From positions 4,429,501 to 4,493,500 of the forward strand of contig NZ_CP039253.1 of NCBI RefSeq assembly GCF_004795915.1: a stretch of 64,000 nt of DNA, in the 5' to 3' direction. The notes beneath the pieces are model-generated. The model was not told the DNA's origin and ran no database searches. It saw nothing but the letters and a program-made list of their open reading frames with translations. The stretch's first letter is position 1, and each line of letters opens with the position of its first letter. This DNA is from Rhodococcus sp. PAMC28707 (GTDB taxonomy: Bacteria; Actinomycetota; Actinomycetes; Mycobacteriales; Mycobacteriaceae). Positions 22,784 through 30,672 of the stretch are shown here, one piece after another. The translations under genes and the position numbers were made by a program.

Positions 22784-24262
22784 ATGCCCTCAACCACTAC
22801 CTCACCGCAGGTGGCCGTAAACGATATCGGCTCCGCAGAGGATTTTCTCGCGGCGATCGACGCCACGATCAAATACTTCAACGATGGTGACATTGTCGAA
22901 GGCACCATCGTCAAGGTCGATCGTGACGAGGTCCTGCTCGACATCGGTTACAAAACCGAAGGTGTCATTCCTTCCCGCGAGCTCTCCATCAAGCACGACG
23001 TCGACCCCAACGAGGTCGTCTCCGTGGGAGATGCGATCGAAGCACTCGTTCTCACCAAGGAGGACAAGGAAGGCCGTTTGATCCTGTCCAAGAAGCGAGC
23101 TCAGTACGAGCGCGCTTGGGGCACGATCGAAGAGCTCAAGGAGAAGGACGAGGCCGTCAAGGGCACCGTCATCGAGGTCGTCAAGGGTGGACTCATCCTC
23201 GACATCGGTCTCCGTGGCTTCCTTCCCGCCTCGCTCGTCGAGATGCGTCGTGTCCGCGACCTCCAGCCGTACGTCGGCAAGGAGATCGAGGCCAAGATCA
23301 TCGAGCTCGACAAGAACCGCAACAACGTGGTCCTGTCGCGCCGCGCATGGCTCGAGCAGACTCAGTCCGAGGTTCGCAGCGAGTTCCTGCACCAGCTCCA
23401 GAAGGGGCAGGTCCGCAAGGGCGTCGTCTCCTCGATCGTCAACTTCGGTGCATTCGTGGACCTGGGCGGCGTCGACGGACTCGTGCATGTGTCCGAGCTT
23501 TCCTGGAAGCACATCGATCACCCGTCCGAGGTTGTCGAGGTCGGCACCGAGGTCACCGTCGAGGTTCTCGACGTCGACCTGGACCGCGAGCGCGTTTCTC
23601 TCTCGCTCAAGGCGACTCAGGAAGATCCGTGGCGCCAGTTCGCTCGCACACATGCGATCGGTCAGATCGTTCCCGGTAAGGTCACCAAGCTCGTTCCGTT
23701 CGGTGCGTTCGTTCGCGTCGAAGAGGGCATCGAGGGCCTCGTGCACATCTCCGAGTTGGCCGAGCGCCACGTGGAGGTTCCGGACCAGGTCGTGGGTGTC
23801 GGCGACGACGCACTCGTCAAGGTCATCGACATCGATCTCGAGCGTCGTCGTATCTCGTTGAGCCTCAAGCAGGCCAACGAGGACTACGCAGAAGAGTTCG
23901 ATCCGTCCAAGTACGGCATGGCCGACTCGTACGACGAGGGTGGCAACTACATCTTCCCCGAAGGCTTCGACTCCGAGACCAACGAATGGCTCGAAGGTTA
24001 CGAGAAGCAGCGTGAAGAGTGGGAAGGCCGCTACGCCGAGGCTGAGCGTCGTCACAAGATGCACACCGCTCAGATGGAGAAGACAGCCAAGGACGAAGCT
24101 GCCGAGGCTGCCAACACCAACTACTCCTCGGAGTCGGGCCAGGCCCCTGCCGAAGCAGAAGGCGATGCTCCCGCAGCATCGGCTCCGGCTTCGACCGGTG
24201 GATCGCTTGCCAGCGACGCACAGCTTGCTGCGCTGCGCGAGAAGCTGTCGGGCAACGCCTGA
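22784..24262 (+). CDS. rpsA: 30S ribosomal protein S1
   Basis: The 492-residue protein has four S1 RNA-binding repeats: roughly residues 33-105 (G-D-I-V-E-G-T-I), 121-190 (A-V-K-G-T-V-I-E), 206-278 (Q-V-R-K-G-V-V-S) and 293-365 (Q-I-V-P-G-K-V-T). The last two contain the classic F-G-A-F-V and G-L-V-H-I/V-S-E-L. It binds mRNA at the 30S subunit. Four repeats plus a C-terminal acidic, Ala/Pro-rich tail is the actinobacterial form, shorter than the six-repeat form of E. coli. No strong ribosome site precedes the ATG, as is often seen for S1. Confidence 0.97.
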   Translation: MPSTTTSPQVAVNDIGSAEDFLAAIDATIKYFNDGDIVEGTIVKVDRDEVLLDIGYKTEGVIPSRELSIKHDVDPNEVVSVGDAIEALVLTKEDKEGRLILSKKRAQYERAWGTIEELKEKDEAVKGTVIEVVKGGLILDIGLRGFLPASLVEMRRVRDLQPYVGKEIEAKIIELDKNRNNVVLSRRAWLEQTQSEVRSEFLHQLQKGQVRKGVVSSIVNFGAFVDLGGVDGLVHVSELSWKHIDHPSEVVEVGTEVTVEVLDVDLDRERVSLSLKATQEDPWRQFARTHAIGQIVPGKVTKLVPFGAFVRVEEGIEGLVHISELAERHVEVPDQVVGVGDDALVKVIDIDLERRRISLSLKQANEDYAEEFDPSKYGMADSYDEGGNYIFPEGFDSETNEWLEGYEKQREEWEGRYAEAERRHKMHTAQMEKTAKDEAAEAANTNYSSESGQAPAEAEGDAPAASAPASTGGSLASDAQLAALREKLSGNA

Positions 24263-24294
24263 TAGAAGTAGTCCACCTGTAAGGGTGTGAGAGT

Positions 24295-24327
24295 ATGCCC
24301 CGGTTCTGTACTTCAGAGCCGGGGCAT
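24295..24327 (+). terminator. Intrinsic terminator after rpsA
   Basis: ATGCCCCGGTTCTG and CAGAGCCGGGGCAT form a 14-base stem (one G-U type mismatch) with a 5-base loop, followed by TTTCTTCG. It lies about 30 bases after the rpsA stop. Confidence 0.85.
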
Positions 24328-24379
24328 TTCTTCGTTGATAGCGCGGGTCGAGTTACATCAGGACCCGTTATGCGAACGC

Positions 24380-24410
24380 AAAAATAGACCCGATCCAATG
24401 TGGATTCGGG
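24380..24410 (-). terminator. Terminator for the small minus-strand gene at 24439-24648
   Basis: On the minus strand CCCGAATCCA pairs with TGGATCGGG (one bulged base) and is followed by T-C-T-A-T-T-T-T-T. It lies just beyond the stop of the 69-residue gene, which supports that gene being real. Confidence 0.65.
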
Positions 24411-24438
24411 CCCATTTTCAAATTCGATGGGGTCTGGC

Positions 24439-24648
24439 TCAGCCTGCGACGGCGGGACTCCACTGACCGACGGTGGATGTCCGCTTGCGCATGGTGGCGA
24501 AGCTGTGTCGAGCCGGGCTCAGCAACGTGGTGAACCAGTTTCGCCGATGGTCGGCCAACGCCAGGGCAATCTCGGGGATAAGCACGCAGTGAACACCCAA
24601 GTCCATGCCGAGACGGTGCCGACCCTGGTGGATCTGATTGCTTCGCAT
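24439..24648 (-). CDS. Small basic hypothetical protein (69 aa)
   Basis: A 69-codon gene starts at ATG 24648 behind AAAAGGAC and ends just before an intrinsic terminator on the same strand. The product is basic, with H-R-R-N-W-F-T-T-L-L-S-P-A-R-H-S-F-A-T as its most distinctive stretch. Its own ribosome site and terminator argue for a real gene. No family is recognised. It sits between rpsA and coaE, facing away from coaE. Confidence 0.55.
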   Translation of the reverse strand: MRSNQIHQGRHRLGMDLGVHCVLIPEIALALADHRRNWFTTLLSPARHSFATMRKRTSTVGQWSPAVAG

Positions 24649-24779
24649 CGAAGGGTCCTTTTCGCTAGCAGTGGGTCGGCAGATATTTATCTCGCACGTC
24701 GAAGATAACGGACATGACGGTAAAGCTGGTGCATTTGGGGCTGGTGTGCTTCGGCGTGTTCGATGACAGACTGGACACC

Positions 24780-25997
24780 ATGTTGAGACTCGGCCTCACC
24801 GGAGGCATCGGAGCAGGGAAGTCCACAGTGTCGAAGATTCTCGCGGGGCTCGGTGGTGTTTTGGTGGACGCCGACGTGATCGCGAGAGAAGTAGTCGAGC
24901 CAGGGACTGATGGCTTGGCGCAACTCGTCGACACATTCGGCGAGGACATTCTCGGGCCGGACGGAGCACTCGACCGTGCTGCACTCGCGGCCAAGGCATT
25001 TCGCGACGACGAATCGCGAGGGAAACTGAATGCGATCGTCCACCCTCTGGTGGGGCAGCGAACCTCGGAACTCGTCGAGGGCGCACCCGAGGACGCAGTG
25101 ATAGTTCAGGACATTCCGCTGTTGGTCGAGGGCAAGATGGGTGCACTGTTCCATCTCGTAGCCGTGGTCTACGTGGACTCGGAAGAGCGCGTGAAACGTT
25201 TGGTCGGGCAGCGGAAGATGATCGAGCAGGACGTCCGTGCACGGATCGCAGCCCAGGCGACCGATGACGCGCGACGTGCCGCGGCCGACGTCTGGATAGA
25301 CAACAGTGGTGCGCCCGGTGATACCGAAGATGTGGCGCGCAGCCTGTGGTTCGACCGGCTCGTACCGTTCGAACGCAACATCCGTGAGGGCACCGTTGTC
25401 ACTGCCCGCCCCACCCTTGTGGAGTCGGATCCAACATGGGCGGACCAGGCAGGTAGGTTGGTGGCCCGTATTGCGGTCGCCTGCGGAAGTGCAGCCGTTC
25501 GAATCGATCACATCGGATCGAGTGCTGTTGCCGATATGGAAGCGGTCGACACCATCGACATCCAGATCACGGTTACCGGGCTGGGCGTCGCCGACTCGCT
25601 GACAGAACCGTTGGGCAGAATCGGCTTTCCTCGCATCCAGCACATCGAATCGGACGATCCCAAGCCCGCGTACGGCATCGGGGGAGAAGCAGATCCTGCG
25701 GTGTGGGGCATGCGATTTCATGGAGCTGCCGATCCGGGCCGAACGGCCAACATCTACGTCAGGGTCGACGGCTGGCCGGCTCAGCAGTTCTCGCTCGTAT
25801 TTCGTGATTGGCTCCGCGCTGATCCTGCTGCCGCTGCCGAATACCTCGATATCAAGGCAAGAGCAGCCGCGGTCGCCGAGGGGATTGCCGACGATCAGGA
25901 AGCTGTCACCGCGTACACGGATGCGAAGGCGCCATGGTTCGATCGAGCCTACGCTCGTGCGTGGGAATGGGCCGAAAAGACCGGTTGGCAGGCCTAA
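24780..25997 (+). CDS. coaE: Dephospho-CoA kinase fused to a GrpB domain
   Basis: The first 200 residues are dephospho-CoA kinase, the last step of coenzyme A synthesis: P-loop G-L-T-G-G-I-G-A-G-K-S (5-15), D-A-D-V-I-A-R-E and the lid region Q-R-K-M. Residues about 208-400 form a GrpB (UPF0157) domain of nucleotidyltransferase type (R-I-D-H-I-G-S-S-A-V, I-D-I-Q-I-T-V). The fusion is the usual form in Corynebacteriales. ATG 24780 gives the standard kinase N-terminus MLRLGLTGG and follows CAGACT by 7 bases, a leaderless layout. The GrpB function is not established. The 3' end overlaps the DUF402 gene by 4 bases. Confidence 0.92.
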   Translation: MLRLGLTGGIGAGKSTVSKILAGLGGVLVDADVIAREVVEPGTDGLAQLVDTFGEDILGPDGALDRAALAAKAFRDDESRGKLNAIVHPLVGQRTSELVEGAPEDAVIVQDIPLLVEGKMGALFHLVAVVYVDSEERVKRLVGQRKMIEQDVRARIAAQATDDARRAAADVWIDNSGAPGDTEDVARSLWFDRLVPFERNIREGTVVTARPTLVESDPTWADQAGRLVARIAVACGSAAVRIDHIGSSAVADMEAVDTIDIQITVTGLGVADSLTEPLGRIGFPRIQHIESDDPKPAYGIGGEADPAVWGMRFHGAADPGRTANIYVRVDGWPAQQFSLVFRDWLRADPAAAAEYLDIKARAAAVAEGIADDQEAVTAYTDAKAPWFDRAYARAWEWAEKTGWQA

Positions 25998-26542
25998 CGG
26001 GCAGCTTGCGGGCGCCACGTGGTCGGCATCCCGATCGATGCCAACCACGCGTCCAGGTCGTAGTCGAACCGAGCAAGTCCATCGATTGCCGTCACGGCAC
26101 GGTGCATCGCAAGCTCGGCCGTCTCCGCGTCGAGGTGATGCTCCACGCGTGCCTGCAAGAGTTCGTCCGCATCGAGGAGGTCGAATCCGCGCCCGGTTCT
26201 CACCGTGATGTCGAGGTAATGGTCGGTCGACGTCCAGACGTGCGGCGCAGCTACGAATTCACCGATGTCGACATAGTAATTTTGATCACGTCGGTGTCCC
26301 GGTAGGTAGTGGAATATCGACGCACGTATTCCGAGGCTCGGGAGCAGCCAGGACTGTAGATAGTCGAACTGGGGATGGTCGGACGGCCTGGCCATGTACA
26401 GACCCCAGGGCTCGGCCCGGTACTCGTCAACGGGGCGAACGACGCCCTTGGGGTCGGTGTTCGTCGACGCGTCGAGGTCGAAGTATTCGACTTTGGGGGC
26501 GTGCACGTGCACTCGAGTAGCCTCTGCGGCGTGTCCGTCCAT
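25994..26542 (-). CDS. DUF402 domain protein
   Basis: The 182-residue protein has a beta-rich N-terminal part (A-P-K-V-E-Y-F-D-L-D), the W-G-L-Y-M-A-R-P motif, I-F-H-Y-L-P-G-H-R-R-D-Q-N-Y-Y-V-D-I-G and D-H-Y-L-D-I-T-V of the DUF402 / FomD-like fold. Some members hydrolyse nucleoside diphosphates, so a phosphatase role is possible. ATG 26542 follows TAACTT by 8 bases. A longer reading from 26635 would overlap the uvrB start codon and is less likely. Its neighbour position between coaE and uvrB is conserved in mycobacteria (from memory). Confidence 0.8.
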   Translation of the reverse strand: MDGHAAEATRVHVHAPKVEYFDLDASTNTDPKGVVRPVDEYRAEPWGLYMARPSDHPQFDYLQSWLLPSLGIRASIFHYLPGHRRDQNYYVDIGEFVAAPHVWTSTDHYLDITVRTGRGFDLLDADELLQARVEHHLDAETAELAMHRAVTAIDGLARFDYDLDAWLASIGMPTTWRPQAAR

Positions 26543-26633
26543 GACTGACCAAGTTACCTGTTCGGTTTCAATCTGCGCGGTCGAACGCCGCATCGCCTCG
26601 AACGTGTCAGTAGTCGCGTCTAACCTGTAAAGC

Positions 26634-28796
26634 ATGGCCTTTGCATCCGAACATCCCGTGGTGGCTCACTCGGACTTCCGCCCCGTCGGAGACATCGAAC
26701 GCACGGGGCCCGCATTCGAGGTCGTCAGTGAGTACGAGCCGGCCGGAGATCAGCCGGCCGCCATTGCCGAGCTCGAGCGCCGGATCAGGGCCGACGAGAA
26801 GGACATCGTGTTGCTCGGTGCCACCGGTACCGGTAAGTCCGCAACGACGGCTTGGCTCATCGAGAAGCTGCAACGCCCCACGTTGGTGATGGCCCCGAAC
26901 AAGACCTTGGCCGCACAGCTCGCCAACGAGCTACGAGACATGCTTCCCAACAACTCGGTCGAGTATTTCGTGTCGTACTACGACTACTACCAACCCGAGG
27001 CGTACATCGCTCAGACAGACACCTACATCGAGAAGGATTCCTCGGTGAACGACGACGTCGAGCGGTTACGGCACTCTGCCACGGCCAGCTTGCTCTCACG
27101 GCGCGACGTAGTGGTTGTCGCGTCGGTTTCCTGTATCTACGGTTTGGGCACACCGCAGTCCTACGTAGATCGGTCCATCGAGCTGCAGGTAGGTGTCGAG
27201 GTTCCCCGCGATGCCCTGTTGAGGCTTCTGGTGGATGTGCAGTACACCCGCAACGACATGGCCTTCACTCGTGGTTCGTTCCGGGTTCGAGGCGACACCG
27301 TCGAGATCATTCCCTCGTACGAAGAGCTGGCGATTCGGATCGAGTTCTTCGGAGACGAGATCGAGGCGCTGTATTACCTGCACCCTCTGACCGGTGACGT
27401 CGTCCGTCAGGTGGACTCCGTCCGGATCTTCCCTGCCACGCACTACGTTGCAGGCCCGGAGCGTATGGAGAAGGCAGTCAAGAACATCGAGGCGGAACTC
27501 GAGGATCGGCTCGCCGAGCTGGAGGGCAAGGGCAAGCTGCTCGAAGCTCAGCGACTGCGCATGCGCACTCAGTACGACCTGGAGATGATCAAACAGGTTG
27601 GTTTCTGCTCCGGTATCGAGAACTATTCGCGGCACATCGACGGAAGAGGCCCAGGCACAGCGCCCGCGACGCTGATCGACTACTTTCCCGAGGATTTCCT
27701 CATGGTAATCGACGAGTCCCATGTGACCGTCCCTCAGATCGGCGCGATGTACGAGGGCGATATGTCCCGCAAACGCAACCTGGTCGAATTCGGTTTCCGG
27801 TTACCGTCGGCGACGGACAACCGGCCATTGACATGGGAAGAATTCACCCAGCGAATCGGGCAAACCGTGTACCTGTCGGCGACGCCGGGCAAGTACGAAC
27901 TGGGGCAGACCGGTGGAGAATTCGTCGAACAGGTCATTCGTCCCACCGGACTCATCGATCCAGCGGTGGTCGTCAAGCCGACCAAGGGGCAGATCGACGA
28001 TCTCGTTCACGAGATTCGTATCCGTGCAGAGAAGAACGAGCGCATCTTGGTCACCACACTGACGAAGAAGATGTCCGAGGACCTCACCGACTATTTGCTC
28101 GAGCTCGGCATCAGAGTCCGATACCTTCACTCCGACATCGACACTCTGCGAAGAGTGGAGTTGCTACGCCAACTGCGGCTCGGGGAGTACGACGTTCTGG
28201 TCGGTATCAACCTCCTACGTGAGGGGCTCGATCTGCCGGAGGTGTCACTCGTTTCGATTCTCGACGCGGACAAGGAAGGCTTCCTCCGTAGCGGCACCAG
28301 CTTGATCCAGACAATTGGCCGCGCAGCTCGTAATGTGTCCGGCGAGGTTCACATGTACGCGGACAAGATGACGGATTCGATGAAGTACGCCATCGAGGAA
28401 ACCGATCGTCGGCGCGAGAAGCAGGTGGCATACAACAAGGAAAAGGGCGTCGATCCGCAACCACTTCGAAAGAAGATCGCGGACATCCTCGATCAGGTGT
28501 ACGAGGAGGCCGACGACACCGACGAATCGGTGGAAGTCGGTGGTTCCGGGCGTAATTCGAGTCGGGGTCGTCGTGCACAAGGCGAGAAGGGGCGAGCCGT
28601 CAGTTCAGGCGTATACGAGGGGCAGGACGTCAAGTCGATGCCGCGGGCCGAGCTGGCAGCCCTGGTGAAGAACCTCACCGACCAGATGATGAATGCAGCT
28701 CGCGAGTTGCAGTTCGAGCTTGCAGGCAGGCTACGGGATGAAATCCAGGACCTGAAGAAGGAACTCCGCGGGATGGACGCGGCGGGTCTGAAGTAA
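26634..28796 (+). CDS. uvrB: UvrABC excinuclease subunit B
   Basis: The 720-residue protein is the damage-verifying helicase-like subunit of nucleotide excision repair. Walker A is G-A-T-G-T-G-K-S (62-69). The beta-hairpin region [10 protein letters not shown] follows, then D-E-S-H-V-T, and late helicase motifs [14 protein letters not shown] and Q-T-I-G-R-A-A-R-N. The C-terminal UVR motif that binds UvrC lies near residues 675-710. ATG 26634 follows TAACCT by 7 bases. The first 25 residues are an actinobacterial extension. Confidence 0.97.
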   Translation: MAFASEHPVVAHSDFRPVGDIERTGPAFEVVSEYEPAGDQPAAIAELERRIRADEKDIVLLGATGTGKSATTAWLIEKLQRPTLVMAPNKTLAAQLANELRDMLPNNSVEYFVSYYDYYQPEAYIAQTDTYIEKDSSVNDDVERLRHSATASLLSRRDVVVVASVSCIYGLGTPQSYVDRSIELQVGVEVPRDALLRLLVDVQYTRNDMAFTRGSFRVRGDTVEIIPSYEELAIRIEFFGDEIEALYYLHPLTGDVVRQVDSVRIFPATHYVAGPERMEKAVKNIEAELEDRLAELEGKGKLLEAQRLRMRTQYDLEMIKQVGFCSGIENYSRHIDGRGPGTAPATLIDYFPEDFLMVIDESHVTVPQIGAMYEGDMSRKRNLVEFGFRLPSATDNRPLTWEEFTQRIGQTVYLSATPGKYELGQTGGEFVEQVIRPTGLIDPAVVVKPTKGQIDDLVHEIRIRAEKNERILVTTLTKKMSEDLTDYLLELGIRVRYLHSDIDTLRRVELLRQLRLGEYDVLVGINLLREGLDLPEVSLVSILDADKEGFLRSGTSLIQTIGRAARNVSGEVHMYADKMTDSMKYAIEETDRRREKQVAYNKEKGVDPQPLRKKIADILDQVYEEADDTDESVEVGGSGRNSSRGRRAQGEKGRAVSSGVYEGQDVKSMPRAELAALVKNLTDQMMNAARELQFELAGRLRDEIQDLKKELRGMDAAGLK

Positions 28797-28820
28797 CGCG
28801 GATGCGGTCATACAGTAGCC

Positions 28821-28904
28821 AACGCGCCGCGACCACGCCGTAGTAACGCGCCGCGGCCACGCCGTAGTTACGCGCCGCGACCACGCCGTAGTTACGCGCC
28901 GCAA
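28821..28904. repeat. 24-base tandem repeat, about 3.5 copies, downstream of uvrB
   Basis: Units begin at 28821, 28845, 28869 and 28893 (partial) with the consensus ACGCGCCGCGACCACGCCGT plus AGTT/A; copies differ at one or two bases. Being 24 bases it keeps all frames open on the minus strand, but no ribosome site or conserved protein supports coding. It lies 25 bases after the uvrB stop and before the next gene at 28938. Confidence 0.9.
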
Positions 28905-28937
28905 CGCGGTGTCCGGACGTTCGCTACGGTTTACGAC

Positions 28938-29801
28938 ATGGACGCATCCACTGCCGGCCGGAGTGCCCGCGCACTCGAACTTCTTCATTCGGTGGCGTAC
29001 TTCGTCCCAGAGACTCAGAACGGGCTGGTGGAAGCGGGCCTAGCCGGGCGTGCCTGCTATTTCGCTGGGCGTGCTGCGCCATTGGGCGCGGTGGGGGCTG
29101 GAGTTGTGACAGCTACTTTCTACAATTTCAACCGTGAGCTGATTGCACCGTTGATTCCTGCTGCGTGGTCGATATGTGCCCCGGAAAAGATCATGGAGAT
29201 CCGCTACCGCGCGTTGGACGCCGCCTTCACGAGGCTTCTGGGTGCTGACGTTATTTCTTCGCACGAGATGAGCGAAGTTGCCGAACTTGCTTCGATAGCT
29301 GCTCGCGGAATTCCCGGTGACGATGGACGACCGCTGTATTCCGCGTACGCCGAACTCGAATGGCCGACGTCACCGCACCTCGTTCTGTGGCATGCTCTGA
29401 CGCTTCTTCGCGAGCACCGCGGGGATGGACATATCGCCGCCCTGCAGACCGCCGAATTGAACGGTATCGAAGCCTTGATCACCCACACCGCAACCGGGTA
29501 CGGCTTCGAAAAGGAGTTCGCGCGTAAGCGTCGTGGCTGGTCGGTCGAGCAGTGGGACGAGGCCGTGGGGGCACTTGCCGATCGTGAAATCCTCGACGCG
29601 GACGGTGCGTTGACCGAGCACGGGCAGGACATTCGCACCCTTGTCGAGGACATCACGGACGATCTGGCGCTCGCTCCGTGGGCTTCGTTGGGTGAAGACG
29701 GCGCCGCGCGTCTGGTCGAGCTCGCGTCGCCATGGCGCGACGCACTTCTCGCTCAGAAGGTGTTCCCGGACGGCATCTTCGGGCCTGCCGTCAAAAAATA
29801 G
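28938..29801 (+). CDS. SCO6745-family protein
   Basis: The 287-residue protein resembles a family widespread in actinobacteria named after Streptomyces SCO6745. Typical features are R-A-L-E-L-L-H-S-V-A-Y-F, the G-R-A-C-Y-F-A-G-R-A-A-P-L-G segment, F-Y-N-F-N, and a C-terminal winged-helix-like region (R-R-G-W-S-V-E-Q-W, A-L-T-E-H-G-Q). The role is not known; the fold has no clear catalytic motif that I can name. It starts 45 bases after the tandem repeat and is convergent with the ABC permease gene. Confidence 0.7.
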   Translation: MDASTAGRSARALELLHSVAYFVPETQNGLVEAGLAGRACYFAGRAAPLGAVGAGVVTATFYNFNRELIAPLIPAAWSICAPEKIMEIRYRALDAAFTRLLGADVISSHEMSEVAELASIAARGIPGDDGRPLYSAYAELEWPTSPHLVLWHALTLLREHRGDGHIAALQTAELNGIEALITHTATGYGFEKEFARKRRGWSVEQWDEAVGALADREILDADGALTEHGQDIRTLVEDITDDLALAPWASLGEDGAARLVELASPWRDALLAQKVFPDGIFGPAVKK

Positions 29802-29814
29802 CGCGTCGTTCAGG

Positions 29815-30672
29815 TCAGCTGGTGATGTCCTTGGTGGCGAACACCCGCCAGGCGATCACGCCGAAGACGGCCGCGTAGGCAAGCGCGGAGAACGATCCGA
29901 CGAACATGTCGTTCCAGCTGATCGTCGGTTGCAGCGCGTCGGTCCACGAATTTGCGTAGTGCCCGGGCAGGTAGTTGCGAAGCGAACCGAGCGCGGTGAT
30001 CTGGTCCAGTATCTGCAGCAAGATCGACGTCATCACTGCTCCGCCGACCGCGCCTAGTGGCGCATCGGTCAGAACCGAAAGAAGCATCGCCAGGCCTGCC
30101 ACCCACAACAGGTTGACTCCGATATACGCCACTGCGATGGCAAGTCGACCGAGTGCGTCGGCGTAGCGCAGTCCGTCACCGAATGGGGTGACGAGTGGTT
30201 CTGCGCCGTAGAGCGCGGTGCCCAGAATCAGCGATACGAGAACCAGAACGACTACGGCGGCGATGGACAACGTCGCCGACACCAGAGCTTTCTGCACGAG
30301 AAGCCTGGTGCGCGGCACCGGAATGGCGAGCAGATATCGCAGCGATGACCAGGACGCTTCGCTCGCCACGGAGTCGCCGAAGAACAACGAGACGACGACG
30401 ATGAGCAGAAACCCGACCGACATGAACAGTGCGAACACGGTGAAGTTGACACCGCCGCGGGTCCCGAGCTCTATCAGGCCACCGGTGTCGGAATCGTCCG
30501 AGGAACTTCCGACGGCGAAGGCGATCGCCAGGATCACCGGCAACAGTGCAAGGAATCCGATAGCCAACTGTGTGCGGCGCCGACCGAACTGTCGACGCAG
30601 CTCGGTGCGGAACGGAAGGGTCTGGCCCGCGTGGTAGCCGGATGCCCGCCCGTCTGTATGCGTCGTACTCAT
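29815..30672 (-). CDS. ABC-2 type transporter permease
   Basis: The 285-residue protein has about six membrane segments (near residues 37-55, 78-102, 127-155, 178-200, 206-228 and 262-280) and a first extracellular loop rich in Ser/Asp. It lacks an ATPase domain; that is supplied by the upstream overlapping gene, whose stop overlaps its ATG by 4 bases. It probably exports a lipid or peptide, or assists secretion with the peptidase domain of its partner. Confidence 0.85.
   Translation of the reverse strand: MSTTHTDGRASGYHAGQTLPFRTELRRQFGRRRTQLAIGFLALLPVILAIAFAVGSSSDDSDTGGLIELGTRGGVNFTVFALFMSVGFLLIVVVSLFFGDSVASEASWSSLRYLLAIPVPRTRLLVQKALVSATLSIAAVVVLVLVSLILGTALYGAEPLVTPFGDGLRYADALGRLAIAVAYIGVNLLWVAGLAMLLSVLTDAPLGAVGGAVMTSILLQILDQITALGSLRNYLPGHYANSWTDALQPTISWNDMFVGSFSALAYAAVFGVIAWRVFATKDITS

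Noticed and set aside
22802..24064. A 420-codon minus-strand frame inside rpsA.
   Set aside because: It is the complement of S1 repeats; its Asp/Leu/Val-rich product has no recognised fold.
28731..28988. Minus-strand frame over the 24-base repeat giving an eight-residue repeat protein (TTAWSRRV type).
   Set aside because: A repeat length divisible by three keeps frames open without selection; there is no ribosome site and the frame runs into uvrB.
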